From contig JAQFVV010012402.1 in the NCBI GenBank assembly GCA_028023455.1, forward strand, positions 12,880,292 to 12,944,291: 64,000 bases of DNA, given 5' to 3'. This document shows, piece by piece, positions 59,262 to 64,000 of the stretch. Position numbers and translations under genes: made by a program. Numbering within the stretch: the first letter of the stretch is position 1; every line of letters begins with the position of its first letter. The notes under the pieces were generated by a model. That model saw only the letters and a list, made by a program, of their open reading frames with translations. It ran no database searches and had not been told where the DNA came from. The DNA is from Epiperipatus broadwayi (Eukaryota; Onychophora; Udeonychophora; Euonychophora; Peripatidae).

Positions 59262-59690
59262 GATGAATTAAACAAATGAATAATTCAAATCTACAAATCT
59301 GAATTAGAGAATTAATCTTTTAATATAAATTAATGACATGAACCTCATCCATACACTTGGATTAAAGATGAATTAAGTAAATAAATGATTTAAATCTACA
59401 AATCTGAATTAGAGAATTAATCTTTTAATATAAATGAATGACATGAACCTACAACCATACACTTGGATTAAAGATGAATTAAGTAAATAAATGATTTAAA
59501 TCTACAAATCTGAATTAGAGAATTAATCTTTTAATATAAATGAATGACACGAACCTACATCCATACACTTGGATTAAAAATGAATTAAGTAAATGAATGA
59601 TTTAAATCTACAAATCTGAATTAGAGAATTAATATTTTAATATAAACGAATGACTTGAATTTAAACCCAGACAACTGATCCCAGATGAAT
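59262..59690. repeat. Minisatellite, about 106 bp unit, nearly four copies
   Basis: gaattagagaattaat begins at 59301, 59406, 59512 and 59618. Each unit also contains tacacttggattaaa.atga and atttaaatctacaaatc. Units differ at only a few positions, and the last one degenerates after about 59650. Confidence 0.95.
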
Positions 59691-60314
59691 GACCAAGATT
59701 AACATCCAGATATCACAATCAAGGATGAATATTTTGTACAGAACTCATAGTTGGACTTATTGCACCAATCATCGATGATTATGAAAAGAATGATTAAAGG
59801 TAAATCAAACTGACCTAGGACCATATGCACATATATGAACTGACAATCCAAAGATGAACTGTTAATAACTTTTGTTGTCAAATAAATAAATCATTGTTAT
59901 CTAAAACTAATGTATCTAGTCAGTTTCATTGCACATCACTCATCATTTATTGCATTTGTTCACAAGAATGTCATGCCTCCTGAGCTATGTTCAGCATAAC
60001 CAGATCTGAATAAGTAAGGTTGTGGTAAGCTGGAACTCTAGTGGCACTATTTGGGAAACCAAACAAACAAATTTTCTAAATGTTTCCAGTCTCTTTAATG
60101 CTACATCCTCTGATGAGCAGGAAATATTGTTGTAGGGTGGTAAGATAAACATTGGGTAATGCCAATCTTTTTTTCCATCCTGCAATATGCTCATCGGGAA
60201 ATAGTTACAACCGATAATATAGGCCAATAGGTGATCTAGTTACAATATGTACATGTCTATTAATTTATCAAATTTAGGTGTTAACCTATTTTGGTTTTCT
60301 TCTTTATCAACATT

Positions 60315-60853
60315 TGTAGAATACGGAGACGTTGACTCTATAAACGTCCGGTTTTACGAGAACGGGAAAAAAAGGAAAAAAGAAACGAGAAGGGACCTGA
60401 CCAAGATGGCGCACACGTGAAACCAAAGGTTATAACAAATTGTCACGGAAACATTTATTCCTACAGATAAATTTACATTTAACCAACCTGAACTGTTCGG
60501 AGTAAATTAAGCTGTACAAAAGGAGGAAATAAATGGGACGTAAAAGTGTCTCGTGAGAAAGAAAACATTAAAATATTCTGGGAGTAAAATAGTTGTAGGA
60601 GAACGGATGTCTTATTTTTCATTTGCCGTGAGTAACCGAACTTTTTCTTTGAAAGACTTTAATTATATGTATATTTCTGAATTTGTTGCTGTTTTTCCTT
60701 ATGCACATATTATATTAAGCATAGACATTTTTTTGTATAATAACACACAACGTGTAACAAATAAATTAGCTTTAAGAAAGTAAAACTGTCTTCAACCCTA
60801 AGTCAATCAATTGGGTTTTCGGCTGAGATCGTTAACTTCCTGAAAACACAGCA
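60315..60853 (+). repeat. Putative 5' LTR of gypsy G2
   Basis: It starts tgtagaatacggag and ends aaaacacagca, two bases before the primer-binding site, giving TG...CA ends. Inside are an aagatggcgc motif (60403-60412), cacgtg (60414-60419) and AATAAA-like signals near 60757. The left boundary is inferred because no second LTR is available. Confidence 0.55.
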
Positions 60854-60855
60854 GA

Positions 60856-60873
60856 TGGCGCAGTCGACAGAAT
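60856..60873 (+). promoter_or_regulatory. Primer-binding site of gypsy G2
   Basis: tggcgcagtcgacag starts two bases after the LTR end. The TGG start matches a tRNA CCA end, in the 17.6/297 style (tRNA-Ser by general knowledge). Confidence 0.65.
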
Positions 60874-60939
60874 GTTAGATCGGAGATTGTTTTTTTTGTG
60901 CATGATTTGGAAAAAGTTAATAGATCAGAAGATATAAAA

Positions 60940-61640
60940 ATGGCAGTACCCTCACACGTATTAAGAGATTTTGAAATTGGAAACCCGGCGGGATGGACCC
61001 TCTATGTCGAACAAATATAAAGATATATGAGATTAAATAAAGTCGAGGATGACGAAATGAAAATCTCGACATTGTTGTATTTCGCCAGAATAGACATAGT
61101 TCAGATTGCTAAACAGTTGGTCGAGAACAAAACTCCGGAGCAAATACCGTATAAGCTATTAGTTGAAAAACTCACTAATTATTTTCAACCAGCAATTACA
61201 AAAAAGTGTCGCTCGTTTGAGATTCAGAATATGAAAAGAAACATAATAGTTATTCGGAATATAACCTCGCATTGTGGACATTAGCACGAGACTGTGCATT
61301 CCCGGACATAGATGACATGTTCCTAGACCAGCTCCTATACGGCATGACGGACCACAATCTGAGGAAACAACTACTCAGTGAAATAGATTGATTATAACGC
61401 AGCGATTGCGAAATGTGTGGCTCACGAGACACTGGTGATTAATGCAAAGGAATTTCGAGAGGGAATCCAAGAAAAAGATTATACGACAGATGTGCGTAAA
61501 CTAAAACCATTGGAAACACAACCACAGATGTCGAGAGTCTTTTAGCTGTTATTGTTGTGGTATGAAAGGACACATGAAAATGACATTGTAAGAATAGAAC
61601 TTTGAAATGCTGGACTTGTGGCATTAAGGACTATATGGCG
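60940..61640 (+). pseudogene. Gag of gypsy G2, frameshifted
   Basis: It begins MAVPSHVLRDFEIGNPAGW, in the same position and style as the G1 gag start. A stop (taa) interrupts near 61018. The frame resumes at 61027-61284 with ISTLLYFARIDIVQIAKQL and KLTNYFQPAITKKC. A frame change follows, then the zinc-knuckle remnant CYCCGMKGHMKM and a second, KCWTCGIKD, near 61545-61640, both missing ligands. Confidence 0.75.
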
Positions 61641-62060
61641 ATCATTTTCAGAAACAGGAATGGAAACCAATACCGAAGTGATAAGAGAATGGGAGTGACA
61701 AGGAGGGCAGAAATAAAGAAATGTGAGACAAACCTGAGCGAACCAATAGTGCTGGATGTCAGAATAATAAATGTAAAAGTGACGATGGAGATAGACAGTG
61801 GGGCAGGGCTATCCATTCTGTCAATAAAAGACTGGGAAAAAATTAACACCATATCCAAGTCAAAACTAAATTTGGATAAAACTAATGTTATTGCCACTGA
61901 TGTAAATGGAAACAACATCCAAATTTGTGGAAAAATTTTGGTCCCAGTGAAATTAAATTACAAAAGCAAAATTTTGCCCTTGTCCATAGTCAAAAAAAAC
62001 ATAACCCTTACTGGGCAGAAACTGGTTCCGCCCACTGGGCATATCCATACAAGTGATTAA
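61641..62060 (+). pseudogene. Protease region of gypsy G2
   Basis: Open from 61602 to 62060. It contains VTMEIDSGAGLSILSIKDWE (near 61780), the retropepsin motif D-S-G-A-G, followed by a plausible protease fold segment NGNNIQICGKILVPVK. The frame then slips before the RT. It is closely similar to the G1 protease. Confidence 0.8.
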
Positions 62061-62069
62061 AACTGTGAA

Positions 62070-62830
62070 ATTAGAAAATGTAGTGCGACAGAAATTCCCA
62101 AGGATATTTGGAGGAAAAAATAGCAATACTGAAGATAGACCCAGTAGACATAGAACTTACCGATGAAGCTCAACTGGTAGCAACCAAACTCAGGAAGGTT
62201 CATTCGCACTAAGAGCAAGATTGTCTGTCAGCCCTGGTAAAGGAAGGAGTGTAGTCGCCAGTGGAAAGTTCAGATTGGAACACTCCAATTGTGATAGTCA
62301 CAAAGCCAGACGGGAGTTTATGGATCTGTGGGGACTACAGGTTTACTGTAAACCAATACCTAAAAAAAGTGCGTATCCGGTCCCGAATGTCACAGAAATA
62401 GTGGCATCACTCCAGGAAGCTGCAGTTTTCACTAAGATAGATTTGAAGTCAGCTTTTCATCAAATCCCAATCACAGATAGGTCTGCAAAAATACTAACTC
62501 TCTGTACTCATGTCGGTCTTTTCCAGTGCAATAAGCTACCATATGGAATCACGACAACCCCTAATATATTCCAAGCGAAAATAGATCAAATGACGCGGAA
62601 TATGGAGGGGGTAATCCCCTACCTGGATGACCTACTGATTTATGCTAAATCAGAAACCGAACTGAAGGAACGCATGCTTACCATATGTGACTGATTGGAA
62701 AAAGTGGGAATCGGGATAAATACCACTAAGAGCATTTGGTCCACGAGAGAAATTCTTGGGACATATTATTGATCAAAATGGAAAACGTCCTTATCCCGAG
62801 AAGGTTGCCGCGATAAAAAACGCTCCAGTA
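62070..62830 (+). pseudogene. Reverse transcriptase of gypsy G2
   Basis: The main open part, 62221-62694, reads AVFTKIDLKSAFHQIPI, LPYGITTTPNIFQAKID and VIPYLDDLLIYAKSETELKE. These are gypsy RT blocks including the intact YLDD catalytic box. In the LPYG position a typical LPFG has changed by one residue. A stop at about 62692 and frame changes up- and downstream make it non-functional as it stands. Confidence 0.85.
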
Positions 62831-62862
62831 CCAAGAAATGTAAAAGACAAGCATTTCTGTGA

Positions 62863-63225
62863 ATGCTAACCTTCTACGAAACCTTTTTGAAGGGAAAAGT
62901 ACATCAGCTAAAACCCCTTTATGCATTATTACGAAAGGATCAGCGCTGGAAGTGGAAGGCTGAACACCAAGCTGTTTTCCAGGCAACCAAGGATTTATTG
63001 TCATTTGAAAGTCTGTTGATGCATTACCAAGGTAATCAAGAAGTTATAGTAACCGCGGATGCTTCGGAATATGGGGTTGGAGCCGTCATATCACACTTGA
63101 TAAATGGACAAGAATGTCCGATAGCCTATGCCACCCGTACCCTGTCACCCGCAGAAACTAACTATAGCCAGCTGGACAAAGAATCCCTCGCTATCATTTT
63201 CGCGGTAAAGAAATTTCATCAGTAA
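62863..63225 (+). pseudogene. RNase H domain of gypsy G2
   Basis: VTADASEYGVGAVISHLING carries the first RNase H Asp (D-A-S). LSPAETNYSQLDKESLAIIF carries the conserved Y...(E)KE block with the catalytic Glu. It ends at a stop where KF(H)..(L/I)YG would continue. Confidence 0.85.
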
Positions 63226-63690
63226 ATCTATGAACGAAATTTCCCCTTAGGCACCAATCATTGCCCACTATTAGGCATATTAGGTAAGACCAAAAAACAC
63301 CCGAATATAGCAGCCAGAGAATGCTAAGATGGATTAATATACTGGCAGCATACGATTACACACTAGGACACAAGCCGCGAAGGGACATACCTCATGCTGA
63401 TGCCCTATCGAGTCTACCACTGAAGGCGGATAGACGTGAATTTGTGGAAGTGATGAAGTTGAACGATACTGTAAATAGTGCAGAAATAGTGGAGTGGACA
63501 GCTTGGGATCCGGGATGCTGCCAAATGAGGATTTGGATAAAGGATGGCCAAGCCGCCGTCCTGATAATCTTTATATAGCTATCTGGAATGCCCATCAAAC
63601 CCTCTCAACCTGTAATGGTTGTATCACCAGGACAGAGCGTGTATTCGTACCGATGGAAGGTCGTGCCCAAGTCTTAACTCTTTCCTAGGT
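63226..63690 (+). pseudogene. RNase H end and pre-integrase segment of gypsy G2
   Basis: RWINILAAYDYTLGHKPRRD then ADALSSLPL (63321-63430) is the RW...L..Y.Y...(Y)..G....ADALSR block. In a shifted frame 63523-63680 gives GWPSRRPDNLYIAIWNAHQT and VFVPMEGR. This is the GWP...Y...R.ELS..(N)GC(L/I).R..R(V)(V)(V/I)P linker before the integrase zinc finger. The element stops being recognisable at about 63690. Confidence 0.75.
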
Positions 63691-64000
63691 CCAACCACTA
63701 TTTTGCATTTGAAGTGCCCCCTATTACATTTTGTACGGCCTGCGATATCGCGTTTCAATTTTCCTTTGACAACCTTAAGCAGTTTTGACGAAAAATCTCG
63801 TTTTTTCGATTCTAGCACATGCATATACTACTCAGGTATTAGTTTGTAAAGTTTCACATAGATGGCCGTTATAATTAATGATTCATTCGTCATTCCGTGT
63901 TTCATAATTAGTGACCCCGTATTTACTCTTTTTCCTACTTGTCTAGTGAGAAGACCGTGATTGCTTTCAGCACAAAAATTTCAAATATTTGTTTATTCTT
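63691..64000. other. Unassigned GC-richer sequence at the window end
   Basis: Follows the truncated gypsy element. No domain could be recognised on either strand. Confidence 0.4.

Larger units (their letters stand above)
60315..63690 (+). mobile_element. Gypsy-type LTR retrotransposon G2, 5' LTR to pre-integrase region (3' truncated)
   Basis: Layout: putative 5' LTR (60315-60853), primer-binding site, gag, protease, RT, RNase H and the segment preceding the integrase. It then breaks off near 63690 into unrelated sequence. The coding parts contain relatively few stops and the composition is less AT-rich than G1, so it is a younger copy. No 3' LTR was found in the window. Confidence 0.85.

Noticed and set aside
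59262-59690. Possible CRISPR-like array
   Set aside because: The full 106 bp unit is repeated without variable spacers, so it is a minisatellite.
60553-60783. 76-codon open stretch inside the putative G2 LTR
   Set aside because: No domain. Its location within an LTR next to the primer site makes a gene unlikely.
63392-63824. Minus-strand open stretches at the window end
   Set aside because: Mostly antisense to gypsy G2 RNase H and pre-integrase sequence. No independent domain.

Overview
This is an extremely AT-rich stretch (roughly three quarters A+T by eye) of an animal nuclear genome, almost certainly an invertebrate. The evidence is a many-exon gene with GT-AG introns, plus decayed gypsy LTR, LINE, Penelope-like, mariner, hAT and pogo/Tigger-type elements. 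I could not fix the taxon from sequence alone: AT-rich arthropods such as arachnids or hemipterans, cnidarians such as Hydra, and molluscs all remain possible. There are no prokaryotic features, CRISPR arrays or operons, and no RNA gene that I could recognise.

One host gene dominates: a kinesin-5 (Eg5/KIF11/BimC) mitotic motor on the minus strand. Fourteen consecutive in-frame exons can be read from 49764 down to 3006 (1412 coding bases, about 470 residues). They run from the P-loop through loop L5, switch I, switch II, the neck linker and the proximal coiled coil into the stalk. Every junction keeps phase. The first exons (N-terminus to the strand before the P-loop) lie outside the window or were not recognised above 49764. 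The C-terminal half, including the BimC box, lies beyond position 1.

The other DNA is intronic or 5'-flanking and packed with mobile elements. Intron 3214-16226 holds a LINE 3' fragment, a GC-richer island, a decayed LINE and an inverted pair of about 1.06 kb Tigger-like elements. Introns between 16.3 and 32 kb carry complex repeats in which about 310-330 bp units occur both in tandem and inverted. Intron 32162-38719 is a stack of fold-back repeats, a 341 bp tandem/inverted array and two more Tigger-like copies. Intron 38840-47105 contains a complete-length but dead gypsy element with both LTRs. Above 49.8 kb lie an hAT element with visible terminal repeats and target duplication, a LINE fragment abutting a mariner relic, a Penelope-like relic with a GIY-YIG-like tail, a 106 bp minisatellite and a second gypsy element running to about 63.7 kb.

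I found no undescribed multi-gene system. The best candidates for something new are fold-back repeat families that recur in the kinesin introns, each with a minimal palindromic form and/or an expanded form made of tandem plus inverted units.
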